The notes under the pieces are model-generated. The model worked only from the letters and a program-made list of their open reading frames with translations. It was not told where the DNA came from and made no database searches. This document shows, piece after piece, positions 52,079 to 60,616 of a stretch of DNA of 64,000 bases. The DNA comes from Bacillota bacterium. GTDB taxonomy: Bacteria > Bacillota > Clostridia > Christensenellales > Aristaeellaceae. The translations under genes were made by a program, and so were the position numbers. How positions within the stretch are numbered: the stretch's first letter is position 1; each line of letters begins with the position of its first letter. The stretch covers positions 1 through 64,000 of the forward strand of contig JAEZHM010000023.1 in the NCBI GenBank assembly GCA_023416585.1. Direction: 5' to 3'.

Positions 52079-55000
52079 ATGTCCCAGGGACCCCAGAAGC
52101 TTAGGCAGCTGGCCGGGGAAGATGAGTACAACGCCGGCACTCTTTTGTATCAGCGGGGCGGCGTGAGGCCCATATCCTCCGGGCCGGAATCATTGCGCTT
52201 TCTGGTGGCCGGAACGCCACGCCGGGAAGTAGTGCTGAAGGCCGATGCGCCGGCGCAGTGCTCCTGCGAAACCCAGGAGCGTTTGGGTGCCTGCCGCCAC
52301 GTGGTGGCCGCCACGCTGATGGCCCGGGAATCGGGCGCCTGGAAGGATATTGAAAGGCGCAAGGCAATGCTTGGCGGGCCTCTTCTTTTAAAGGCCATGG
52401 AGGGCGCGCTGCCCGAAGCCGGCACCGTGCGTATGGAAATCACGCTTCTTTTGGAGCGGGACAATTTGGGCCAGCCTGCTTTGCGCTTAGGAATACGGGT
52501 TGGGGAAGACCGGTTGTACGTGGTGCGCAACCTGCCTCAATTCCTGGACGCCATCGACAACCAAACGTCTTTGTCCTTTGGGAAAGGGTTTGTTTTTCAT
52601 CCGGAATGGATGCATTTCACCCCGCGGGAAAACGGCATACTGGATGTGCTGAGGGCGCTGTGCCAGGCGCAAAAGGAAGTGGGCGTCACCCAGCACGGCA
52701 TGGAGGCCCGTACCATGCGGCTGCCGCCACGCTTTGCATTGGTTTTGCTCAATTTATTAAAGCATCTGCCCTTCCGTCTGGCGTTAAACGGTGTGGCGCA
52801 CCACGTGGCCCAGGTGCAGGAAAAAGAGATTCCCCTTGCCTATCAGGTTGCCGGTGGCGCAAGGGGTATTATTATCACAGCCCAATTGCCTGCGGAGTGG
52901 ATGCCTCTCACGCCCGACTGCGCCTACGTATGGTTAAGCGGGGAAGTGATGGCACTTAACAAAATGCAGCAGAGTGTCGCCGCTGTGCTATTAAAACAGG
53001 AAGATGACGGAAACGCAAACTTTGAGTTTTACGGCAAGGATGCGCCGCGCGTCATCAGTGAACTGGTGCCCTGGCTGCAGTTGACCGGTGTGGTGGAACT
53101 GGACAGCGCGCTGCAAAAGCAGATCGTGCGCACGCCTCTTCATGCCAAGGTATATTTGGACAGGGTGGGGCAGGAAGTGGTGGCCCGCACCATATTCGCC
53201 TATGGACCCCATGAGATTGATCCCTTTGCGGCCCCAAATCAGGAGTCAGTGGATAACGAGCCCAGGCTGCTTATGCGGGATGCCAGCGCAGAGCGGGCTG
53301 TGCTGGACGAGCTGGCCAATGCGGGCTTCCATGTGCGCAAGGGCCGGGTGTACCTAAGCGGGCAGGACAGTATTTTTCAGTTTGTGTCCGAAGGCGTACA
53401 CCGCTTGATGAATCTTTGCGAGATTTTTGCCAGCCAGGATTTTAAACGCATGACGCCCCGCAAGCCCAGATTCCAGGGGAATATGCGCGTAAACGGCGGG
53501 CAGCTTTTATTGGAATTTACGGAGGACGGCCAGCCAAGCCAGGAGATACTGGCCATTTTTCAAGCGCTTCATCTGCGGCGCAAGTATTTTCGTTTAAAGG
53601 ACGGGTCTTTTCTGGATCTTGGCGCCATGGAGGTATGGCAGGAGACTGCCGACCTGCTTACGGAAAGCGCTCAGGCAGAAAACATCGATATGGTCTCTGG
53701 GAATGCGCTGTCCCTTAACGCCTGCCGCACCGTATACTTAAGCGCGCTTCTCGCGGAAAAGAATCTGCCTATTCATGCGGAGGACAGCGTGCGCGACACG
53801 GTGGCCGCTCTCACCGCGCCGGAAACCAGGGCGTTCCTGCCATGCCCCCCACCCATAGGCAAGCAGCTTCGCCCCTATCAGGAACGCGGCTTTTACTGGC
53901 TGCAATCGCTGTACAGCCTGCGTATGGGCGGCGTGCTGGCGGACGATATGGGGCTTGGCAAAACCATTCAGGTGATCGCGCTCATTTGGTGGGCCGCAAA
54001 GCAGGAAACAAACCGCCTTCCCACCATTGTGGTCACGCCTACCTCCCTATGCTACAACTGGCAGGCGGAATTCCGGCGTTTCGCCCCAAGCCTTTCCATT
54101 TTGCTTTTGTCAGGCAGCCAGGCAGCGAGGGCCGAGCAAATCGAGGAGATCAAAACAACCGGGAAGGTGGATGTGGTGGTCACCTCCTATCCGCTCATCC
54201 GCAGGGATATATCACTTTTATGCGACATCCCCTTCCGTTTTGCCATACTGGATGAAGCCCAGTATATCAAGAATGCCGCGAGCGTTGGTGCGGTGGCGGT
54301 AAAGCAGCTTCAGGCAGAGACACGGCTGGCGCTGACCGGCACGCCCATGGAGAACAATACAGGGGAATTGTGGTCCATTTTTGATTTTGTTCTGCCGGGA
54401 TATCTTTTCAATTATGCCCGTTTCATCCGCCAGCATGGCGACGGGCGCAACAGCGAGATCTTAAGGCAAAAAATAAGGCCTTTCCTTTTGCGCAGGCTGA
54501 AGAAGGAAGTGCTGACGGAACTGCCGGACAAGCTGGAAACAACGCTGATTGCGGAAATGACCTTGGAACAATCCCGTGTTTATCAAGCCGCGCTTTTGCG
54601 CCTGCGCGGCCGGGTGGACGATCTTCTTCGCACCAAGGGCATCAACCGTGGCCGCACGGAGGTGCTGGCTGCCATTACGGAACTGAGGCAGATTTGCTGT
54701 CATCCGGCACTCTGCCTGCCGGACTATTCGGGGACCAGCGGAAAGCTGGACCTGCTGCTGGATATTTTGCCCGGCGCGCTGGAAACGGGGCGGCGTATAC
54801 TGCTGTTTTCCCAGTTTACCAGCATGCTCAAGATTTTGCGCCGCCATCTGGAGGCAGAGGGCATACAATGCCTGTACCTGGACGGGGAAACGCCACCTGC
54901 CAAGAGGCTTTCGCTGGCAGATGGGTTCAATGCCGGGGAGGGGCAGGTGTTCCTCATTTCACTCAAGGCTGGAGGCACGGGGCTGAACCTGACCGGGGCG

Positions 55001-55246
55001 GACATGGTGATCCATTACGATCCTTGGTGGAACCCTGCCGCCGAGGATCAGGCCACCGACCGGGCCCATCGCATCGGCCAGACGCGCAAGGTGGAAGTGG
55101 TGCGTTTGATTACCCATTTGAGCATTGAGGAGCAGGTGGCCCGCCTTGGCAAAAAGAAACGGGCGCTTTTCGACCAATTGATCACCGCCGGGGAAGAGAT
55201 GCCGACCCAGCTTTCGGAGGCGGATATCCGGGCGCTTTTCGCATAG
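52079..55246 (+). CDS. SWIM zinc finger-SNF2 family DEAD/DEAH helicase
   Basis: A 1055-residue Swi2/Snf2-type DNA translocase. The N-terminal SWIM zinc finger has Cys-x-Cys...Cys-x-His in CSCETQERLGACRH (about 60-73), followed by the bacterial SNF2 helicase-associated domain (about 80-560). The motor is complete: Walker A ADDMGLGKT (about 619-627), motif II DEAQ (about 728), motif III LTGTPMENN, and the helicase C lobe with LLFSQFTSM, SLKAGGTGLNLTGAD and ATDRAHRIGQ. Such proteins remodel protein-DNA complexes such as stalled polymerase. It reads into the SRAP gene 27 bases later, which suggests DNA repair work. Confidence 0.95.
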   Translation: MSQGPQKLRQLAGEDEYNAGTLLYQRGGVRPISSGPESLRFLVAGTPRREVVLKADAPAQCSCETQERLGACRHVVAATLMARESGAWKDIERRKAMLGGPLLLKAMEGALPEAGTVRMEITLLLERDNLGQPALRLGIRVGEDRLYVVRNLPQFLDAIDNQTSLSFGKGFVFHPEWMHFTPRENGILDVLRALCQAQKEVGVTQHGMEARTMRLPPRFALVLLNLLKHLPFRLALNGVAHHVAQVQEKEIPLAYQVAGGARGIIITAQLPAEWMPLTPDCAYVWLSGEVMALNKMQQSVAAVLLKQEDDGNANFEFYGKDAPRVISELVPWLQLTGVVELDSALQKQIVRTPLHAKVYLDRVGQEVVARTIFAYGPHEIDPFAAPNQESVDNEPRLLMRDASAERAVLDELANAGFHVRKGRVYLSGQDSIFQFVSEGVHRLMNLCEIFASQDFKRMTPRKPRFQGNMRVNGGQLLLEFTEDGQPSQEILAIFQALHLRRKYFRLKDGSFLDLGAMEVWQETADLLTESAQAENIDMVSGNALSLNACRTVYLSALLAEKNLPIHAEDSVRDTVAALTAPETRAFLPCPPPIGKQLRPYQERGFYWLQSLYSLRMGGVLADDMGLGKTIQVIALIWWAAKQETNRLPTIVVTPTSLCYNWQAEFRRFAPSLSILLLSGSQAARAEQIEEIKTTGKVDVVVTSYPLIRRDISLLCDIPFRFAILDEAQYIKNAASVGAVAVKQLQAETRLALTGTPMENNTGELWSIFDFVLPGYLFNYARFIRQHGDGRNSEILRQKIRPFLLRRLKKEVLTELPDKLETTLIAEMTLEQSRVYQAALLRLRGRVDDLLRTKGINRGRTEVLAAITELRQICCHPALCLPDYSGTSGKLDLLLDILPGALETGRRILLFSQFTSMLKILRRHLEAEGIQCLYLDGETPPAKRLSLADGFNAGEGQVFLISLKAGGTGLNLTGADMVIHYDPWWNPAAEDQATDRAHRIGQTRKVEVVRLITHLSIEEQVARLGKKKRALFDQLITAGEEMPTQLSEADIRALFA

Positions 55247-55272
55247 GATACGGCATTTTGGAGGATACAAAA

Positions 55273-55866
55273 GTGTGCGGAAGATACTATCTTATGCTGG
55301 ATGTAAACGACCCTGAAATGCGGTCCATTCTGGATAAAATGAATGGCATGGAGTTTGCGCAGGGGGAGATTTTTCCAGGCCAGATGGCGCCGGTGCTGGT
55401 TCCTGACGGGCAGGGAAGCTGGACGCCGAGGCTGATGCAGTGGGGCTTTCCCCACTGGGAAAAAAAAGCCCCCGTCATCAATGCGAGACAGGAGACGGTG
55501 GCAATTTCGTCTTTCTTCCGTCCCGCTTTCCTGGCCGGGCGCTGCATGATCCCCGCCAACTGGTTTTTTGAGTGGCGGCATACGCCGCTGGGCAAAAAAA
55601 CAAAGGACAAGATGGCCATCGGCCTTCAAAAAAGCCGCATGATGTATATGGCGGGAGTATACAAGAAGCTGGAGGATGGCCGGGAAGTGTTCACCGTGCT
55701 TACCCGCCCGGCGGATAAACAGGTGCGGCCCATCCATGACAGGATGCCTGTCATGCTGACTGATGAAGAGGATAAGAAGGCATATCTTTCCGGTCCGGCG
55801 GAAGCGTTTGTGCTCCTGACAAACATGGGTGATCCCAATTTGGATATTGCTTTGTCATCGAAATAA
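55273..55866 (+). CDS. SOS response-associated peptidase (SRAP/HMCES/YedK) family protein
   Basis: Covalently captures abasic sites in single-stranded DNA. The GTG at 55273 is used, with GGAGG 8 bases upstream: this gives M-C-G-R-Y, so the catalytic Cys becomes residue 2 and is freed by methionine removal, as the family requires. A TTG at 55258 lies within the ribosome site and would bury the Cys. Other active-site residues seen: Asn in VINARQETV (about 75), Glu in NWFFEWR (about 102) and His in RPIHDRMP (about 156). 197 residues. It follows the SNF2 helicase gene in the same direction. Confidence 0.93.
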   Translation: MCGRYYLMLDVNDPEMRSILDKMNGMEFAQGEIFPGQMAPVLVPDGQGSWTPRLMQWGFPHWEKKAPVINARQETVAISSFFRPAFLAGRCMIPANWFFEWRHTPLGKKTKDKMAIGLQKSRMMYMAGVYKKLEDGREVFTVLTRPADKQVRPIHDRMPVMLTDEEDKKAYLSGPAEAFVLLTNMGDPNLDIALSSK

Positions 55867-55929
55867 ATTGGAAATGTTTCGAATACATAGGAGAATACAC
55901 GGCTGATCCCGTGAAATAGGGGTGCTCTT

Positions 55930-57204
55930 ATGAAGGATTGGGATGCTGCAGCCATTGCGCCAGCTGATATATTGCTGCCTGGCCCGGAGGAAGACCAAAC
56001 CGCCTGGGCGGTAGTGGCGTGCGACCAGTACACCTCCCAGATGGAATACTGGCGGGAAGTAGAGAACATTGTTGGAGAAAAGCCCTCCGCGCTCCGCATC
56101 ACGCTGCCGGAGATCTACCTTGCGCAAAGCGGGGAACGGCTGCCCGGTATCCATGAGGCCATGGAGGATTATCTGCGCAAGGGCATATTGCGGGAAAAAG
56201 TTAAAAGCGGCTTTGTGCTGACGGAAAGGACGACGGAAAGCGGCTCCCGTCTGGGCCTTGTTGCCGCGGCGGACTTGGAAAGTTATGATTTTGATGTGGG
56301 CTCCCGGTCCATGATCCGGGCTACGGAGGGGACGATCCTTTCCCGCATTCCCCCAAGGCTTGCGGTCAGGAAAGGCGCACCTTTGGAAAGCACCCATGTG
56401 ATGCTTTTGATGGATGATATGGAAAAGACGGTGATCGAGCCTCTGTATGCACGTCGGGGTGAGTTGAAAACTTTATATGATTTTCCGCTGATGCTTGGCG
56501 GTGGTCATTTGCGGGGCTGGGCGGTGACGGAGCCTACTCTTTTGCGCGGAGTCTATGATGCCATTATTTCACTTAAAGCGAAGCTGCCTTGTGATAATCA
56601 ACTTTTGATGGCCGTGGGGGACGGGAACCACTCCCTCGCCACCGCGAAAACCCATTGGCAGCAGTTGAAAGCGACTCTTTCCCCTGAGGAAGCTGAAAAC
56701 CATCCCGCCAGGTATGCGCTGGTGGAGGTGGAAAACATTCATGATGAAGCGCTGCACTTCCATCCCATCCACCGGGTGGTTTTCCATGCGGACGGGGATA
56801 AGCTTATGCAGGAATGGGCGGCATACTGCCTGGATCGAAGCATGAGCCTGAATGATACTGCGGCGGAACCTTGTGATCAGGCCGTAGCCGTAATATACGG
56901 CGGCCGGGAAAGCGCCGTATTCATTTCCAACCCTGAAACTTCCCTGGCTGTGGGCACGCTGCAGAAATTCCTGGATGAATATTTGCGCCGCCACAAAGGG
57001 GCGGAGATAGACTATATCCACGGCGATGATACCGTGCGCAGCTTGTGCATGCAAAAGGATACGGTTGGTTTTCTGGTGCCGGGTCTTGATAAACCGGCGC
57101 TGCTGCCCGCTGTGCGCAAGGACGGTGCGCTGCCCCGAAAGACATTCTCCATGGGTGAAGCCCATGAAAAGCGCTACTATATGGAATGCAGAAAGATTTT
57201 ATAG
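55930..57204 (+). CDS. DUF1015 family protein
   Basis: A 424-residue soluble protein of the DUF1015 family. Recognisable parts are the N-terminal WAVVACDQYTSQMEYW (about 27-42), the EGTILSRIPPRLAVRKGAP segment (about 136-154) and the family signature MAVGDGNHSLATAKTHW (about 228-244). Some DUF1015 relatives are linked to kinase or phosphorylation chemistry, but the activity here cannot be assigned. A short 35-base gap separates it from the oxidoreductase gene, so they may be co-transcribed. Confidence 0.9.
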   Translation: MKDWDAAAIAPADILLPGPEEDQTAWAVVACDQYTSQMEYWREVENIVGEKPSALRITLPEIYLAQSGERLPGIHEAMEDYLRKGILREKVKSGFVLTERTTESGSRLGLVAAADLESYDFDVGSRSMIRATEGTILSRIPPRLAVRKGAPLESTHVMLLMDDMEKTVIEPLYARRGELKTLYDFPLMLGGGHLRGWAVTEPTLLRGVYDAIISLKAKLPCDNQLLMAVGDGNHSLATAKTHWQQLKATLSPEEAENHPARYALVEVENIHDEALHFHPIHRVVFHADGDKLMQEWAAYCLDRSMSLNDTAAEPCDQAVAVIYGGRESAVFISNPETSLAVGTLQKFLDEYLRRHKGAEIDYIHGDDTVRSLCMQKDTVGFLVPGLDKPALLPAVRKDGALPRKTFSMGEAHEKRYYMECRKIL

Positions 57205-57239
57205 AGAATATGAAGCAAAAGACCAAATGAGGAGAACAC

Positions 57240-58034
57240 ATGAAAATTCTTTCCATCGTCTCAAGCTTCAGGATAGACGGCAACACCAGCCGCCTTACAT
57301 CACTGATAGAGGAACAGCTTCATTTAGAGGCGGAGCGGCTTAAAATCAGCCTGGAAGTTGAGAGGATCGACCTTAGCCGTCAGGATGTGCGCACCTGCCG
57401 GGGATGCAGGCTTTGTTTTGACAAGGGCGAAGATAAATGCCCTCTCAAGGATGATCTGCTTTCCATACGGGACAAGATGCTTGAAGCGGACGGCTATCTG
57501 ATTGCAAGCCCTGTGTATGTGGAGGATGTGAACGGCTCCCTTAAAAACTGGATCGACCGCTTGGCTTTTATCTGCCATCGACCCGCGTTTGTGGGCAAGA
57601 GCGCGTTTTTGATCACCACTTCGGGCGGAGGCTCCTCAAATCACGCCCTGCGGACCATGAGCTCGGCTTTACACGCCTTTGGATGCCGTGTGGCGGGAAT
57701 GAAAAAGTTCCGTACCGGGGCTTTGATGGAGAAGGAAGATATCCGAAGCAATTATGAAAAAAATATCCGCAGGATTGCGGAAGCGTTTTTGAAGGACCTG
57801 CTGCGGGGTACGGATGCAAATCCCGGCTGGTATTCTCTTATCGCTTTTCGTGTACAGCAAATATGCTGGTCAAGGGCTGATTATCAAAAGAGCAATCCGC
57901 ATGATTATCAATACTGGAAGGAAAAAGGCTGGCTTAAGCCCAGATGCACCTACTATATCCCTTTGAAAAAGGGCCTGTGGAAGGCAAGGCTTGCCAGGCT
58001 TATCGGCGGCGGGGTCGCGAAACTTTTTGCTTAG
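57240..58034 (+). CDS. Flavodoxin-like NAD(P)H-dependent oxidoreductase
   Basis: A 264-residue FMN-binding oxidoreductase of the NADPH-dependent FMN reductase/flavodoxin-2 fold. It has the N-terminal SFRIDGNTSRLTSLIEEQL phosphate-binding segment (about 10-28), a Cys cluster CRGCRLCFDKGEDKC (about 51-65) of the iron-sulfur flavoprotein type, ASPVYVEDVNGSLKNWIDRL (about 87-106) and the TTSGGGSS flavin loop (about 123-130). A basic C-terminal extension of about 70 residues is not typical of the minimal fold. Substrate unknown. ATG with GAGGAG 6-7 bases upstream. Confidence 0.88.
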   Translation: MKILSIVSSFRIDGNTSRLTSLIEEQLHLEAERLKISLEVERIDLSRQDVRTCRGCRLCFDKGEDKCPLKDDLLSIRDKMLEADGYLIASPVYVEDVNGSLKNWIDRLAFICHRPAFVGKSAFLITTSGGGSSNHALRTMSSALHAFGCRVAGMKKFRTGALMEKEDIRSNYEKNIRRIAEAFLKDLLRGTDANPGWYSLIAFRVQQICWSRADYQKSNPHDYQYWKEKGWLKPRCTYYIPLKKGLWKARLARLIGGGVAKLFA

Positions 58035-58363
58035 ATTCTCATGATGCAAGCATCACCCCGTGGGATGAAAATGTTTACATGGTTTACTTTAAGCCTTCCC
58101 CTTGAGGGTAAGGTGGCGCATAGCGCCGGATGAGGTGTCGACTCTGAATGTCTGTACAGTCATTACCACCTCATCAGTCGACTTCGTTGCCAGCTTCCCC
58201 TCAAGGGGAAGCCTTTTGGGGAGCCTCCCTCTTGGAGGGAGGTGCCGCCCGCAGGCGGCGGAAGGAGGTAAAGAGCCGCGTCAGCATTCTCATCTGACAG
58301 TAGTACTATCAAAGCATTCATATGTTGAATTGGTAATGTTTAAAAACGCGCTTGATATTATGA
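58035..58363. repeat. Repeat-rich intergenic region
   Basis: No gene is seen. It holds the second copy of the palindromic repeat (58091-58215) and, directly after it, a related half-element at about 58220-58268 (GCCTCCCTCTTGGAGGGAGG, then CCGCCCGCAGGCGGCGG). Confidence 0.6.
58091..58215. repeat. Palindromic ~125-bp dispersed repeat, copy 2
   Basis: Same terminal inverted repeats and internal GATGAGGTG / CACCTCATCAGTC pair as the copy at 48531-48656. The centre differs, and one end base pair is changed (GAGGGTAAGG in place of GAGGGGAAGG). Confidence 0.85.
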
Positions 58364-59260
58364 TCAGGCGCGTTCGTTTGCATCTGCCAGCAATATCGCT
58401 ATTTCCTCCGGCAGCGGCGCGGTAAGGGACAGGCGCTGATTGGTTACGGGGTGCAAACACTCCAAATGACAGGAGTGCAGTGCGATGCGGCCCGGCAGCT
58501 CGGATGTTTCATGGCCATAGAGAAAATCGCCAACTACGGGGCAGCCGATATACTGCATGTGCACCCTGATTTGATGGGTACGGCCGGTGGTAAGGCGCAG
58601 TTTGACAAGGCTTCGCCCTGCGATAGATTGCAGCGTTTCATAATGGGTAACGGATGGCTTCCCATCCGGAGCAATGCACCGTTTCACGCCATTTGGACCG
58701 ATTTTTCCAATGGGCGCATCGATGACGCCGGAGGACGGCTGCGGTACACCTTCCACCACCGCCATGTATTCCCGAATAAATTCCGTCGTGTGCAGCTTCT
58801 GCTGCAGACGCTGCTGTGCATAGGCGTTTTTGGCAATGACCATCAGCCCGCTGACGCCCTTGTCCAGCCGGTTCACAGGACGGTATACAAAAGGACCGCT
58901 TGACTTAAGATAGGCCGCCGCATAGTTTTCCAGCGTATCCGTCCCTTTAAGTGAGGAAGCCTGGCTTGGCAGGGGGGCAGGCTTTATTACGATGAGCAGG
59001 TCTTCATCCTCATAGGCGACAGACAGAGGAACGTCCTGCGGAAGGCGCCGGGTTTCAGAATCCTCCTTGAGAAGAAGAGTGACAACCTGGCCCACCCTCA
59101 CCTTTTGATCGGCATGTGCAGGTACACCGTCCACCAGCAATCCGTTCTGAAACTTGATACTGCTGAACAAATGGCGGCTAAGCTTCAAACGGGCGAATAC
59201 CACATGCTTGAGCCGACGGCCCTCATCGCATGATTCGATGGTTATGGACAACCGGCGCAT
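58364..59260 (-). CDS. RluA family pseudouridine synthase
   Basis: Converts uridine to pseudouridine in rRNA or tRNA. 298 residues: an N-terminal S4-like RNA-binding domain (about 12-70, with RLKHVVFARLKLSRHLFSSI) and the RluA catalytic domain with the nucleophile Asp in NRLDKGVSGLMVIAKN (about 131). Later motifs KLRLTTGRTHQIRVHMQYIG (about 217-236) and ALHSCHLECLHP complete the fold. RluD/RluC-type length. ATG with GAGGAA 6 bases upstream. The exact target uridine cannot be told. Confidence 0.94.
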   Translation of the reverse strand: MRRLSITIESCDEGRRLKHVVFARLKLSRHLFSSIKFQNGLLVDGVPAHADQKVRVGQVVTLLLKEDSETRRLPQDVPLSVAYEDEDLLIVIKPAPLPSQASSLKGTDTLENYAAAYLKSSGPFVYRPVNRLDKGVSGLMVIAKNAYAQQRLQQKLHTTEFIREYMAVVEGVPQPSSGVIDAPIGKIGPNGVKRCIAPDGKPSVTHYETLQSIAGRSLVKLRLTTGRTHQIRVHMQYIGCPVVGDFLYGHETSELPGRIALHSCHLECLHPVTNQRLSLTAPLPEEIAILLADANERA

Positions 59261-59385
59261 AGATCATTCCTCGCTGTCAATTCTTAAAAATCTTTCTTAA
59301 CATTATCTTTCGGATTTCTTTCGACATAAGCAATTACCATCGCTTGACAAACAATTATGCACATTATACCATACTGTCATAACAG

Positions 59386-59416
59386 GAAAAAGCGCCCGGC
59401 AAATGCCGAGCGCTTT
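59386..59416 (-). terminator. Terminator of the metQ-like gene
   Basis: AGCGCTCGGC / GCCGGGCGCT pairs on the minus strand with one G-U (a C-A mismatch on the other strand) and is followed by TTTTT. Confidence 0.8.
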
Positions 59417-59430
59417 GCGGAAAAGGTTTA

Positions 59431-60264
59431 TTACTCCGCCGGTGTGAAGGTGGGGATGACGCCGCCTTTGAAATTCTCATTGGTGAGCAGGAAATCGTAC
59501 ACCTTTTTCGTATGCAGCACGGTTTCAAGCGCCTTGACAAAGTCTGCATCCTTATCTGCGGACCGGACCACCACATAGTTGGTATAGGTCTTGCCGGCAT
59601 CACTTTCGGCGGGCTCTACGAAAATGGCGTCTGTGGAAGGGCTTAAGCCTGCGTCCAGAGCGAAGTTGCCATTGATTACGGCAAAGTCGGCATCAACCAG
59701 AGTGGAGGGCAATGTGGAAGCGTCCACTTCCTTGATGTCCAATTTCTTGGGATTATCCGCAATGTCCAGCACCGTCAGGCTGCTGTCGGGGGTGGTGCCT
59801 TCGGGCAGGGTGATCAGACCGGCTTCCTGCAGCAGAAGCAGCGCGCGGGTCTCGTTGGAAGGATCGTTGGTAACGGTGATGATTCCGCCTTCCTTCAATT
59901 CATCCAGCGTCTTGGTTTTTCCGGGATACAGCGCGTAGGGCTCGTAATGCACTCCGATGGCGGGAACGAGCTGCTCATTTTCAGGCACGGTAACATTGTA
60001 GGCGTTCAGGTAGGGCAAGTGCTGGAAGTAGTTGGCGTCAAGTTCGCCCGCAGCCAATGCCGGATTGGGCAGGGGATATTCGGTAAATACCACGATCTCC
60101 AGATCATAGCCTAAGGCTATCAGGTCGTCCTTGACCAGTTCCAGCACTTCAGCATGGGGGGTGGGGGTGGCGCCGATCCTGATCTTCGTAAGCGTCTGGG
60201 CGGATGCGGCGGACAGGGACAGCACGATAGCCAGGGCCAGCACAAGGGACAACAGCTTCTTCAT
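59431..60264 (-). CDS. metQ: MetQ/NlpA family ABC transporter substrate-binding protein (orphan)
   Basis: Binds methionine or a related compound outside the cell. 277 residues from the ATG at 60264 (AGGAG 9 bases upstream). A signal peptide (KKLLSLVLALAIVLSLSAASA) is followed by the family start KIRIGATPTPHAEVLELVKD and the NlpA core, including ELDANYFQHLPYLNAYN (about 85-101) and IITVTNDPSNETRALLLLQ. There is no lipobox Cys, unlike standard MetQ. No metN or metI lies nearby; the gene has its own promoter and terminator, so it must pair with a distant permease or act alone. Confidence 0.9.
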   Translation of the reverse strand: MKKLLSLVLALAIVLSLSAASAQTLTKIRIGATPTPHAEVLELVKDDLIALGYDLEIVVFTEYPLPNPALAAGELDANYFQHLPYLNAYNVTVPENEQLVPAIGVHYEPYALYPGKTKTLDELKEGGIITVTNDPSNETRALLLLQEAGLITLPEGTTPDSSLTVLDIADNPKKLDIKEVDASTLPSTLVDADFAVINGNFALDAGLSPSTDAIFVEPAESDAGKTYTNYVVVRSADKDADFVKALETVLHTKKVYDFLLTNENFKGGVIPTFTPAE

Positions 60265-60616
60265 ATACGTACGCTCCTTTGCGTTCCTTATTTTCGAGTG
60301 GATGGCAAACCGTTGGATATCAATAGTTTCAGCCGCTGCACATTCGTCCGCCCACACTTTGGACGGGGCTGGGATTGCCGGAATACAGATACCGCATACC
60401 GTTCGCCTCAATTCCTATTAGTAAAGTATGAAATAGATCATAACGCATATTCCCTAGTATGTCAATAGGAAATACGAAAGTTTTAAATAAGCAAAATACC
60501 GGTCGAAGTATTTTCATATGGACTTAGGAACTATTGCCGTCTGCTATACGTACTTCATAATGAACGGCGTTTATATCAATGTTCTATCGTTTTATTGAAG
60601 GCGAGGGGGTACCGTT
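60265..60616. other. Divergent intergenic region between metQ-like and SH3 genes
   Basis: No gene is seen. It holds the metQ promoter at 60437-60465 and a metQ leader of about 170 bases. No S-box, T-box or other known riboswitch signature was recognised in that leader. Confidence 0.5.
60437..60465 (-). promoter_or_regulatory. Promoter of the metQ-like gene
   Basis: Minus strand -35 TTGACA (60465-60460), 17-bp spacer, -10 TATGAT (60442-60437). Confidence 0.75.

Noticed and set aside
55258..55272. TTG start for the SRAP protein
   Set aside because: It overlaps the ribosome site and would put the catalytic Cys at position 7 rather than 2.
60265..60411. 49-residue N-terminal extension of the MetQ-like protein
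   Set aside because: The signal peptide starts at the internal ATG with a good ribosome site; the upstream in-frame TTG lacks one.
60270..60440. Possible S-box riboswitch before metQ
   Set aside because: The leader lacks the S-box core sequences, and no terminator/antiterminator pair was found.
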